DNA of 64,000 nucleotides. It comes from Acidobacteriota bacterium (GTDB lineage Bacteria; Acidobacteriota; Blastocatellia; Pyrinomonadales; Pyrinomonadaceae). Position numbers and translations under genes: made by a program. How positions within the stretch are numbered: the stretch's first letter is position 1; each line of letters opens with the position of its first letter. The DNA is taken from contig JADKBM010000016.1 in the NCBI GenBank assembly GCA_016715115.1, positions 1,178,001-1,242,000 on the forward strand, given 5' to 3'. Of this stretch, positions 52,400 through 60,889 are shown one piece after another. Below the pieces are notes generated by a model. It saw nothing but the letters and a program-made list of their open reading frames with translations, was not told the DNA's origin and did no database searches.

Positions 52400-54065
52400 C
52401 TACCAGCTGAACAATCTCCTTTTGAATGGTGCCGCATATCCGCCGCCGACCCAAATTCCAGGAGTCGTTAGCCCGGCACCTACAACAACATCTCCGGTTG
52501 ACGGAACATATAATACCTGACCCCCCAAACCCGAGCCTCCCCCGATCCCCACGGTAAAGCCACTTTCGACGTTATTACGTGTTTCCGGGGACATCCGACC
52601 GAATCGGAGCGTTTTGTTAAACATCAGCGAAATCGAAGGCGTTATCCTTCCGTTCTGAGCAATTTTCACCAGAGTTAACGGATTTGCAACCGACCCGATG
52701 AAATCACCGCCACCTTGACCGAACCATGTACCATTTCGAGTCAGCTTTGTACCGAGCGACGCGCCAAGAAAACCGCCATTTAGTTCGACGCTGTCTGGAA
52801 GAAGGTCCTGGTTGAAGAGTTGCTCGCCGCAAGATCCTTGTCCTTCGTTGCAAGATCCGTAAAGCAGGCGATCTCTAAACGAGTCCTGAGTCGCCCCAAG
52901 GAATCCGAACATTCCATCTTCATCCCGTAACGCTTTGGCATCGCGCACTTCAAATCGTCCGTTGATTCCTAATACAACCTTCATGCCGATCATTGTCTGA
53001 TATTCTTCATCGACCGAATTTAAGGGGCCTTCGTCCGTGTCGTGGACTGCCTCCAAAAAGAATGGATCGACCGCTTCAGGATTCTCGACAATTGTAAACC
53101 CTGCATCGAATAAGTCGTTACCCCCTTTGAATCTGGATTCCCACATTGAACCGTAGGAATTTCCTTTCGCGACCCAAATACAGCGTTCATCGCCTCGTCG
53201 GTCTGCATTCTCGCAGGCGAGTCCCGACGGATCAATCAAGTTGATCGGATCGTTCTGGACATAAAGAAATCGATTGAATGACTGGGGATTGAGTGTCGTT
53301 CCCGAAACAAGCAGCGGATCGACTGCCGTGAACCGTCCGTGGCGGTTTTCGTACATCCGGGCTTCGGCGAAGTCGAGGCCCGTTTCGATGTCTTTCAGGT
53401 ATCCGGTGAAGCGTTGGCGGACCTTGTCCTGGGTCGCGGTCGAGTATTTGTCGGTCTTCTTCCTGAACGTCTGGTCGGCGGCAAGGTCCTCGCCGAACGG
53501 CTTGAAGTCGCGGCGTGAGACGACGTTGCCGCTCTTGTCCGTTACCAGCCTGACGCTCAGCAGCGTGCCGGTCCCGACATAGCTCGTGTTCGGATTCTGC
53601 GGCGTCTGGTTCGAGTATTCGGCGATCAGTTTGCTGCTCGCGTCGTACACGAACACGGTCGTTTCAAGATCGGTGACCTTCTTGACCCTGCGCCCCTCGC
53701 CGTCGTAAAAGTAGCGCCCGATCGGATGGTTGTTCTGGCCGAGAACCTGCGATTGCTTGTTCTCGCCGTTGAAAACGAAGCTCAAGCCTTCGGCGTTTGT
53801 AACGAGATTGCCGTTCCTGTCGAATTGATACCCCTGATTCGGGTTGAACCGGTTCGTGGCGGCATCGATCGAAGGAAACGAATGCGCGTCGTTCGCAAGC
53901 TGGGTCGCGCCGACAAACCGCGCGAACTGCGTCCGGTTGCCGAACCGGTCGTATTCCCAGGTCTGCTTCCAGTTCTGGGTCGTGCCCTAAGTCTCCCGCG
54001 CTTCGGTGATCCGATAGAGCGAGTCGTATCTGTAAGTCTGAACGAACAGCTGTGGCGCTTCCGGG
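52400..54065 (-). pseudogene. Orphan Rhs cassette with Gly-rich tip and a nonsense codon in the core
   Basis: Homology starts at about 54065 (APQLFVQTYRYDSLYRITEARET), then TAG at 53987-53989 interrupts, followed by GTTQNWKQTWEYDRFGNRTQF in the same frame. From 53986 to 52400 the frame is open: YFYDGEGRRVKK, VFVYDASSKLIAEYS, RRDFKPFGEDLAADQTF, FTGYLKDIETGLDFAEARMY. The pre-toxin stretch (RRGDERCIWVAKGNSYGSMW, GFTIVENPEAV) is shared with the 45805 cassette. The tip then differs: Gly-rich strands (ELNGGFLGASLGTKL, ESGFTVGIGGGSGLGG, GDVVVGAGLTTPGIWVGGGY) suggest a beta-structure or membrane-active protein. Activity unknown. Confidence 0.75.
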
Positions 54066-54102
54066 CCGTGATCAGAGGAAAAGCCAATGCCTTGGGGCTG
54101 TT

Positions 54103-54429
54103 TCAGCTCACGATTGAGCTCCCATCTGATTCCTGCCGGGTCGCGAGGAACTCCCGCCAAAGTTCGGCCATCAGCTCGAATGCGGCAACCTCGTTTCCGA
54201 AGCAATACAGGAGAAATATACCGGCCCAGTTCACTGGAGCGTTGACACCGTACCGGTTCCAGACATAGTCCTGGAATTCTCGAAGAACGAGCGAGTCGTC
54301 CTTGATTCCCAAATCATCCAAGGCACTCGCGTATCCTCTGAGAAACGCGAACGCCCGGGTGACAGAAGGATATCCGATGTAAATTCCGGGCTTTTCCAAG
54401 AGTTGTTCGAAAACTCCGTCCAGATTCAT
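54103..54429 (-). CDS. Candidate immunity protein of the papain-fold Rhs tip
   Basis: 108 residues; its ATG (54429) follows the Rhs TGA (54432-54430) without a gap. Cytoplasmic and helical: FEQLLEKPGIYIGYPSVTRAFAFLRGYASAL, LREFQDYVWNRYGV, NWAGIFLLYCFGNEVAAFELMAELWREFL. The order (PxxYIGxxSxxxxxxFLxGY, FxxxVxxRY, WAxIxxxxxxxExxAF) is that of small immunity proteins found behind Rhs/CDI toxins. Intact. Confidence 0.7.
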   Translation of the reverse strand: MNLDGVFEQLLEKPGIYIGYPSVTRAFAFLRGYASALDDLGIKDDSLVLREFQDYVWNRYGVNAPVNWAGIFLLYCFGNEVAAFELMAELWREFLATRQESDGSSIVS

Positions 54430-55731
54430 TCAGAAGCTCCTTACGACATCCACGATAAGAGGGTCTTGCGAGTGGAAGTCCTTGACCCACTCCGCATAAC
54501 TGATTCCTTCCTTGTGAATGTTATCAAAGACCATATCGCCGACGCGAACGGCCCGATGGATTCCATTGGTGGAAATTGATTCGGCCCCGCCAACCGTATC
54601 GCTCACTATCTCAATTGCCCTGCCGGTAGCGGTTCGCATTTCGATTACTTCACCCGCTACGTTCTTGGCCTTGAAAGTATCCTCAAGGGCCTCGGCTACT
54701 TTGAAGCATTCACCGATTTTGGCGCTCTTTGTGATCGAGAAAGCAAGCTTACCAATGTCATCGGGATTGTTGACGGTTGCCTTCACTATCGCCCAAAAGG
54801 CTGCACCGCCGGTTATTCCAAGTTTACCGAGCGATTTGACCATCGACGCATACTGCATTATGTCCAAAGCTGCCTTTGAATTTCGAAATTCCGTTGAGTC
54901 GGCATCTCCAAATCCGATAAGATCGGCGGTCAATGAGCTTACGAAGGCACCGGCGACATTGAATCCGACAATCGGGTTGTTGGTCGGATCAAACTCCTTT
55001 TCATTGGCGCGGACCGGAATCGCGAGTTTGAATCCTTCTTGCGACAGCTGATAATAGGCTCCGCCGTCCTTGGTCTGAATGATTGCCCCGCGTGATCCGT
55101 TGTAGACCCGATACTTGTTTGTCCTGTTCGTCAGATACCTGAATCGCTTTGACGTGTCGTCGATTCTCCGCCAACGCGTCCAGGTCCCAAAATCCCGGTA
55201 AATGTAGACCGGCTTCTTTCCATCCGAATCAACGCATACCAACGGCCTGTTCGTGCAATAGACAAACCGATTGAAAGTCTGCGGATTCGCTGATTTGCCT
55301 GACGCAAGCAGCGGATCGACCGCCGTGAATCTCCCGTGGCGGTTTTCGTACATCCGGGCTTCGGCGAAGTCGAGGCCGGTTTCGGTGTCCTTTTGGTAGC
55401 CGGTGAATTTCTGGCGGACGCTGTCGTTTGTCGGTTGGTAGGCGGCGACCGAGGCGCGGGAGCCGATGTCGGGGGTGATCTCTTCGCCGAATGGGAGAAA
55501 GTCTCGCCGGGAGATGACATTGCCTTCGCTGTCCGTGATAACCCGCGGCGTGCCGAGATGGTCTTCGGTCAGATACCGCGTCGTTCTGTTCGGAACCGGA
55601 ACCTGCGTGTTAGAGTATTCCGCGACAAGCTTTCCGGCCGAATAGACGAAGATCGTGGTTTCGGTTACGCCTTGAGTGTTCCAGGTGATCTTCTTGACCC
55701 TGCGACCCTCGCCGCCGCGGACTTTACGCAT
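54430..55731 (-). CDS. Orphan Rhs cassette with papain-fold toxin-2-like tip
   Basis: 433 residues from an ATG supplied by the adjacent palindromic insertion; Rhs homology starts at GEGRRVKKITWN (about 55714). Core complete: FVYSAGKLVAEYS, EDHLGTPRVITDSEGNVI, FLPFGEEITPDIG, FTGYQKDTETGLDFAEARMY. The tip starts at DSDGKKPVYIY and includes a membrane-prone helix (NNPIVGFNVAGAFVSSLTADLIGF). It ends in KIGECFKVAEALEDTF, EVIEMRTATGRAIEI, STNGIHRAVRVGDMVFDNIHKEGISYAEWV. Cys in GECFKVAEAL, His in NGIHRAV and Asp/Asn in VFDNIH match the Tox-PL-2 papain-like cysteine peptidase or deamidase pattern. No signal peptide. Immunity candidate directly behind. Confidence 0.75.
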   Translation of the reverse strand: MRKVRGGEGRRVKKITWNTQGVTETTIFVYSAGKLVAEYSNTQVPVPNRTTRYLTEDHLGTPRVITDSEGNVISRRDFLPFGEEITPDIGSRASVAAYQPTNDSVRQKFTGYQKDTETGLDFAEARMYENRHGRFTAVDPLLASGKSANPQTFNRFVYCTNRPLVCVDSDGKKPVYIYRDFGTWTRWRRIDDTSKRFRYLTNRTNKYRVYNGSRGAIIQTKDGGAYYQLSQEGFKLAIPVRANEKEFDPTNNPIVGFNVAGAFVSSLTADLIGFGDADSTEFRNSKAALDIMQYASMVKSLGKLGITGGAAFWAIVKATVNNPDDIGKLAFSITKSAKIGECFKVAEALEDTFKAKNVAGEVIEMRTATGRAIEIVSDTVGGAESISTNGIHRAVRVGDMVFDNIHKEGISYAEWVKDFHSQDPLIVDVVRSF

Positions 55732-56059
55732 TCAACCAGCCGCGGAGCGGCGGCAGAGTTTAGCCGTGCGGCGTCAGCCCACGGGCCAACGCGCGGTTAG
55801 AGATTGGAGTCGCGTGAGCGACGGCACGGCCGATTTTTGGAATTTCGATTTTGGATTTCCGATCGGTCGGAAATCGACACGCCGTTCGTCCGCTTTCGGC
55901 GGTCACGCGTGAACGCGCAACTCCTGCGGGTTGGCGAAATCCAAAATGCGGTGTGCCGTCGCTCTGCGACTCGGGTTCGGGATTCGATTGCTTTCCGTGG
56001 GCTTACGCCGCACGGCTAAACTCTGCCGCCGCTCCGCGGCTGGTTGACCTGCAAAGTCC
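55720..56059. mobile_element. MITE-like element splitting an rhs gene
   Basis: About 50-bp inverted repeats at 55734-55784 and 55995-56045 match at all but about one position (AACCAGCCGCGGAGCGGCGG...), and weaker pairing extends outward to GGACTTT/AAAGTCC. The inner 210 bp contain heptad-type words (CGATTTTGGATTT) and a second palindrome, with no gene. It separates the 56-58 kb Rhs part from the 54.4-55.7 kb part. The left unit gets an ATG from it, the right unit a stop (GQNWTLQVNQPRSGGRV, stop). Confidence 0.8.
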
Positions 56060-58345
56060 AGTTCTGTCCGGCATCTTCGGTCGTGTTGTTCTTTTCCTCC
56101 GCCTCGGTCAGGCGATAAAGCGGATCGTATCTGTAATTCTGGACAATCGGATTCGCGACGCCCGCGAGCGTCATCACCGATCGGGCGATATTGCCCGTGT
56201 TTTTGTTCGCGTTGACCGATCCCGACTCAAGCTCGCCGTATTTGTATTCGAGCTTCCAGACGCTGTTGTCGCTCACACCGACGCCGATCCCGATCTCGGT
56301 CAGTTGCGCCCGCTCGTTGAACTTTGCCGTCTCCCATCGGTTGTTCCCGAGCTTCATCCGCTCGATCCCGCCCGATGCCGTGTATGAGAACGAATTGGCG
56401 TAGGTCCTCTCGGGTGCGTTCTGGTTGGCTTTGCCCCAGATCCGGCTGAGGTCGCCATCGGATTCGTATTCATAGCGGACGACTCGTGTCGAGGGATAGG
56501 TTTCCTCGATCAGCGCTCCGGCGAAGTTGTAGGCGTACTTCGAGACGCGCGGCGTTGCGCTCTCGACCGCTTCGGTGCCGAACGGCGTGCGCTGGATGCT
56601 TTCGGTCAGTCGCCCGAGCGTGTCGAACTGGGTGTAGCGCGTGTCCGAGACCGAGCTTGAGACGCGCGTCAGTTTGCCTTTGGCATAGTTCGGCGATGCC
56701 GGAGCCTGATTGGGTTCAAGCAGTCCGTCGTAAAGGAACGTGACCTCGGGCGTGTTGTCGCTGATGTCGTTGCCCGCGAGACCGGCGCAGGTCGTGGCGG
56801 TGATCGTGGAGTTCAGCGGTTTCGAATAACAACGCTTCGTGACGCGCTTAGCCTTGTCGTACTCGTTTATGATCGAAACCCCGTTGGCGTCCGTCGCGCG
56901 GACAAGATCCCCGAGCGCGTTGTATTTGAACGCCGCCGACCATTGTCCCGACGTGTTGTTTCCCGGATCCGGAAGAGCAAGATTCGGGTTCGGCTCCTGC
57001 TCGGGCTGCATCACCCGGATCAATCGGCCCAAAGAATCGTATTTGAAGTACCGGTACTGGATCGGGGTCGTTTCACCCGGCTTGCCCTGCTGGACCTTCA
57101 CCAATTTTCCCTGAACGTTGTAAGTGTAAAAGGTGGGCTGGTTCGGAGCGCCGATCGCGCCGAGATCGGCGTTTGGATCGGAACTGATCCCGGTCGGTTC
57201 ATCGACGCGGATCAGTTGCCTGAGCGCGTTCGTGATCGAGCGTGACTTGCGCCCGCTGGCATCGGTCGAGGTGACCACAGTCCCGACCGCGTTCTGAACG
57301 GTCGAGAATGAGAACGAGACGGTCCCGGTACTCGTCCCGGTCGGGCACGGTTGGTTGCCGGCTCCGGGATCTGGCGAAGGCGCGCAGGTTTCAACGACGC
57401 GGCTCAGCTCGTCATACCGCGGCCGCGACCAGAAGATATCATCGCCCTGACGGTACGGGTTGGAGGTGAGTTTGACGCGGCCGAGGAAGTCGTATTCGGT
57501 CTCGACGAAGATGTCGCCTTGCGAATCGGTCGCCTGCGTCTTCACGGCGCGCCCGAGCGTGTCCAGAAAAGTCGTCGCTTCGTCCCAATGGGTCTCGTCG
57601 ATCTGCTTTCTGACCTTCACCGTCCGGTTGACGTCGTCATAGATCGTCTGCAATTCCGGCGCTGTGAAGCCGACCGGATACACGCGGGTCGGTCGAAGCA
57701 GCGGATCGTTGTATTCCGTCTTTGTCGTCTGCCCGAGATCGTTGGTTACCGAAAGCGGCAGACCCGTGTTGAAGTCATAGGTAGTCGTCGCCTGCGATCC
57801 CTGATTGGTTCCGTCAACCCCGGTCGGGTCCGGCGCGGGCGTGATGACTTTCGTCGGATAGGCATACAGGTAAGGTTTCTCGGCCGTGTTTTCGAAGAAT
57901 GTTTCGACTTCGTTGCCGGCCGGATCCTTCACCTTTACCGCATTGCCGAATATGTCGTATCGGGTATGCGATTCGTGCCAGATGTTGTTGTCGCTGTCCC
58001 ACAGGCGGACGGTCGTCGGCCACCGTCTGCGATCCGGAGGGGCACTGGAAGGTGCCCGAAATCCCGTAGGTTTCGGTTGAGGTACGGATAGTTCGGATTA
58101 GATGCCGGAAATGTGTTGTCATATATTGTCTCTGTCTTGGCGAGGAAGTCATCGGGGTCGTTTGGGTTTGCGGGGTTGAGGACGCGAGTCTCGGTCGGAA
58201 CACTGGCAATTCCCCGGGCTTTGTAGTTTGGATAGTAGCCGTACTTGGTTTGGGTTAGAGATGCCAGCTGTCCGGAGTTATGGAATTTGCTTTTCAGAAT
58301 GACGATTGCGGCGTCAAATTGTTCGCTGGCTTCAGCGGATGTCAA
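56016..58345 (-). pseudogene. Rhs core fragment without tip, frameshifted
   Basis: The longest orphan core: TETRVLNPANPNDPDDFLAKTETIYDN (58345 side), then at least two frameshifts between 58000 and 58100 (STETYGISGTFQCPSGSQTVADD lies in another frame than TTVRLWDSDNNIWHESHTRYDIFGN). After that it is open for more than 600 residues of YD repeats (YDELSRVVETC, YDSLGRLIRVMQPEQ, YDGLLEPNQ, YDPLYRLTEAEEK) to 56046, where the palindromic element adds a stop. Its own core end and toxin are lost. It may once have been the upstream part of the papain-tip cassette on the other side of the element. Confidence 0.8.
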
Positions 58346-58409
58346 TTGCAGATATTGATACGCTTTCGTCCGAACAGCGCGGAATATGGTAATCTTTCAG
58401 TCTGAAATT

Positions 58410-58625
58410 ATGCCGTTAGTAACCTGTCCAACCTGCGGAAAACGTATCGAGTATGATGGCAACGAATTCCGGCCGTTTTGCACCGAACGATGCAAACTGC
58501 TCGACTTCGGCGCGTGGGCCGATGAGGAATTCGCCATTCCGACACAGGAAACGGCGTTGAGCGAACAAGACGTCGAACAGATCGAACGCGCGTTGGAAGA
58601 GCGCGGGAAGGAGTTTGCGGATTAG
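58410..58625 (+). CDS. yacG: YacG-type zinc-finger protein (DNA gyrase inhibitor family)
   Basis: 71 residues from ATG 58410; an upstream in-frame start at 58386 adds eight non-conserved residues. Zinc motif CPTCGKRIEYDGNEFRPFCTERC, then KLLDFGAWADEEFAIP, the standard YacG layout. In E. coli it binds GyrB and blocks DNA binding. Family call is solid; activity here is by homology. First gene after Rhs cluster 2, on the opposite strand. Confidence 0.92.
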   Translation: MPLVTCPTCGKRIEYDGNEFRPFCTERCKLLDFGAWADEEFAIPTQETALSEQDVEQIERALEERGKEFAD

Positions 58626-58682
58626 CTGATGGATGAGGATCGAGCGCCTGAATCCGGTTCTCGATCGATTCGGAGTTTTCAA

Positions 58683-58925
58683 ATGATAATTCTTCTTCAA
58701 ATCGGAACCACGGGAACGATTGCCGGTGTCGTCTTCTTTGTCGTCGTCGCGCTGGCGGCGTTTGTTGCATTCAAAATGCTTAAGAGAACGGTCAAGATGG
58801 CGTTTCGGATGGTGATCGTCGCCGTCATTCTGCTGATCGCGCTCGTTGGCGGCGTCGCGCTTCTGATGTTCGGCTCTGGCTCGAAAGACGCCGCGCCAAA
58901 ACCCGCAACGACGCGTCCGCGCTGA
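58683..58925 (+). CDS. Small membrane protein of unknown function
   Basis: 80 residues from ATG 58683 (GGAG upstream). Two hydrophobic helices (GTIAGVVFFVVVALAAFVAFKML and MVIVAVILLIALVGGVALLMF) joined by a basic loop (KRTVKMAFR). A short charged tail ends it. No family recognised. Lies between yacG and the MFS gene with very short gaps, so probably in one operon. Confidence 0.55.
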   Translation: MIILLQIGTTGTIAGVVFFVVVALAAFVAFKMLKRTVKMAFRMVIVAVILLIALVGGVALLMFGSGSKDAAPKPATTRPR

Positions 58926-58932
58926 TCCCGCG

Positions 58933-60168
58933 ATGCTCAAACGGCTCAAATCATTCTTCTCGCGCTACCGGGGACTCTCCGGCAACGTCTTCGCGCTGAG
59001 CCTCGTCAGTCTGTTCAACGACACTTCGAGCGAGATAATCTATCCGCTCTTGCCGGCTTTCCTGGCGCTGACACTCGGCGCATCGCCGTTCGCGATTGGA
59101 GTTATCGAAGGCTTCGCCGAGTCTGTGGCGGCGTTCCTGAAGCTCTTTTCGGGTTATTTCAGCGACAAATTCAACTCGCGGAAACTCCCTGTGTTCGTCG
59201 GCTATTCGCTTGCCGGCGTCGTGCGTCCGATACTCGCGTTCGCCACGAGCTGGCCGCAGGTCTTGTTCGTGCGGCTGACAGACCGTGTCGGCAAAGGGAT
59301 TCGCGGAGCTCCGCGCGACGCACTGATCGCCGGCTCCGTCGCGCCCGAAAAACGCGGACTGGCATTTGGTTTCAACCGCGCGGCGGATCATCTCGGCGCT
59401 GTCTTTGGGCCGATTTGCGCATCGGTGCTTTTGTTTCTGCTCGCCGATAATCCGAGCCAGCCGTCTGCGCGGGATTACAGTCAGGTATTCTTGTTCGCTT
59501 CCGCGCCGGTGATCCTCGGACTCTTCGTGATCGCGTTTTTCGTCAAAGAAGAACCGCGACCGACGGACGTCGATTCCAATAGCAAGATCAAGCTGTCAAT
59601 CAACGAATTCGACGGAAATTTCAAACGGTTTCTGGTCGTCATCGCGCTCTTCACGCTTTCGAATTCGACCGACGCGTTCCTGCTCTTGCGGGCCGAGCAA
59701 TCCGGCGTCGCCGTCGCCGTTCTGCCGCTTCTTTGGATGGCGCTCCATTTCAGCAAGGTCGTCTTTTCGCTGATCGGCGGCGATCTGTCGGACAAGTTCG
59801 GCCGGAAAACACTGATCTTTACCGGCTGGGTGATCTATGCATTCGTCTATGCGGGATTTGCTTTCGTTACCGAGTCGTGGCAGGCGTGGGCGCTGTTCAT
59901 CATTTACGGCGCGTATTTCGGGTTGACTGAAGGCGTCGAAAAAGCGTTCGTCGCGGATCTCGTCGGCGCCCCGGAAAAACGCGGCACGGCATTCGGTTTC
60001 TACAATCTCGCCTTTTCGATCACAGTCTTCCCGGCATCATTGATCTTCGGCGCGTTGTGGACATACCTCGGCGCGCAATACGCATTCCTGATCAGCGCAT
60101 CGATCTCGATCGCCGCTGCCGTGTTGCTGCTCTCGATTCGGAACTCAAGCGAAACACCGGCGGCGTAG
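58933..60168 (+). CDS. MFS transporter
   Basis: 411 residues, about 12 transmembrane helices. Conserved opening LVSLFNDTSSEIIYPLLPAFL and signature DRVGKGIRGAPRDALIAGS after helix 3, which mark the YkuC/RhmT-like MFS branch often named multidrug or sugar efflux. Second-half motif DLSDKFGRKTLIFTGW (the MFS A-motif), then TEGVEKAFVADLVGAPEKRGTAFG. Substrate unknown. Starts 7 nt after the small membrane gene. May export aromatic compounds given the neighbouring molybdoenzyme, but that is speculation. Confidence 0.88.
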   Translation: MLKRLKSFFSRYRGLSGNVFALSLVSLFNDTSSEIIYPLLPAFLALTLGASPFAIGVIEGFAESVAAFLKLFSGYFSDKFNSRKLPVFVGYSLAGVVRPILAFATSWPQVLFVRLTDRVGKGIRGAPRDALIAGSVAPEKRGLAFGFNRAADHLGAVFGPICASVLLFLLADNPSQPSARDYSQVFLFASAPVILGLFVIAFFVKEEPRPTDVDSNSKIKLSINEFDGNFKRFLVVIALFTLSNSTDAFLLLRAEQSGVAVAVLPLLWMALHFSKVVFSLIGGDLSDKFGRKTLIFTGWVIYAFVYAGFAFVTESWQAWALFIIYGAYFGLTEGVEKAFVADLVGAPEKRGTAFGFYNLAFSITVFPASLIFGALWTYLGAQYAFLISASISIAAAVLLLSIRNSSETPAA

Positions 60169-60299
60169 GTCGGGCATCGGGTGTGCTGTCTTTGCCAACT
60201 TAGATCCGAAATCTCAATTGTCTCAAATTCAAATAACGCGGTTTTTTGTATGGCAAACGCGGGTCCAAATCGTTTTCCATTTGATGCGTTCGAAAACTC

Positions 60300-60329
60300 T
60301 TGACAATTAATTATTTTAATGATTAAAGT
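60300..60329 (+). promoter_or_regulatory. Promoter and possible operator of the MarR gene
   Basis: TTGACA at 60300-60305, 18-nt spacer, TAAAGT at 60324-60329. The spacer holds AT-rich inverted repeats, including the perfect palindrome TTAATGATTAA at 60316-60326, which overlaps the -10 region. A MarR dimer bound there would block its own promoter. Confidence 0.65.
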
Positions 60330-60338
60330 ATCTAACTA

Positions 60339-60839
60339 ATGGAGCTGACCCTGCAAAACGGAGCATCCGTCGAGGAAACGCTGGTCCTGACGTTCTTCGA
60401 TCTCGCCAACCAATTGAGCAAACTCGGCGAGGAAGTAGCGGCGGGCGCGGCCTTGACGACCCAACAGTGGCTCGTATTGCTGCAGATCGCCGGCGATCCG
60501 AATTTTCCTTTGCCTGCACATCTTCCCGAACGATCGAACGGCGCCGGCATTATGGGATCGGAAATCGCTCTTGCAAGGGGCGTTTCGCGCGCCAGCATCA
60601 GTGTCTTGGTTACCCAGCTCCTGAAACGCGGTCTGATACGGCAGGAAGAGGAGGCCGGAGACCGCCGGCGCAAACGGCTGTTTGTCACGGACGACGGACG
60701 ACGGATCATCGACGCTCTTGACGAGGCGCGAATGAACGCCAACCGCGAGCTGTTCACGGATCTCGATCCCGCCGAGCGGCAAGTGTTGCTCGGCGCGCTT
60801 CGCAAATGCCTCGGACGGCTTTGGGTCGCCGCAGCCTGA
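60339..60839 (+). CDS. MarR-family transcriptional regulator
   Basis: 166 residues. Winged helix: LTTQQWLVLLQIAG, GSEIALARGVSRASISVLVTQLLKRGLIRQEEEAGDRRRKRLFVTDDGRRIID. Recognition helix SRASISVLVTQL; wing DRRRKRLFVT. There is an unusual insertion of about 20 residues (NFPLPAHLPERSNGAGIMG) between the first helices. MarR proteins often sense phenolic acids. It is 50 nt upstream of the molybdoenzyme operon, a sensible local target. Confidence 0.92.
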   Translation: MELTLQNGASVEETLVLTFFDLANQLSKLGEEVAAGAALTTQQWLVLLQIAGDPNFPLPAHLPERSNGAGIMGSEIALARGVSRASISVLVTQLLKRGLIRQEEEAGDRRRKRLFVTDDGRRIIDALDEARMNANRELFTDLDPAERQVLLGALRKCLGRLWVAAA

Positions 60840-60889
60840 CGAGACCTTTATTACGACGCTTCTTGCGGCGTCGTTATCTGGAGTTTGAT

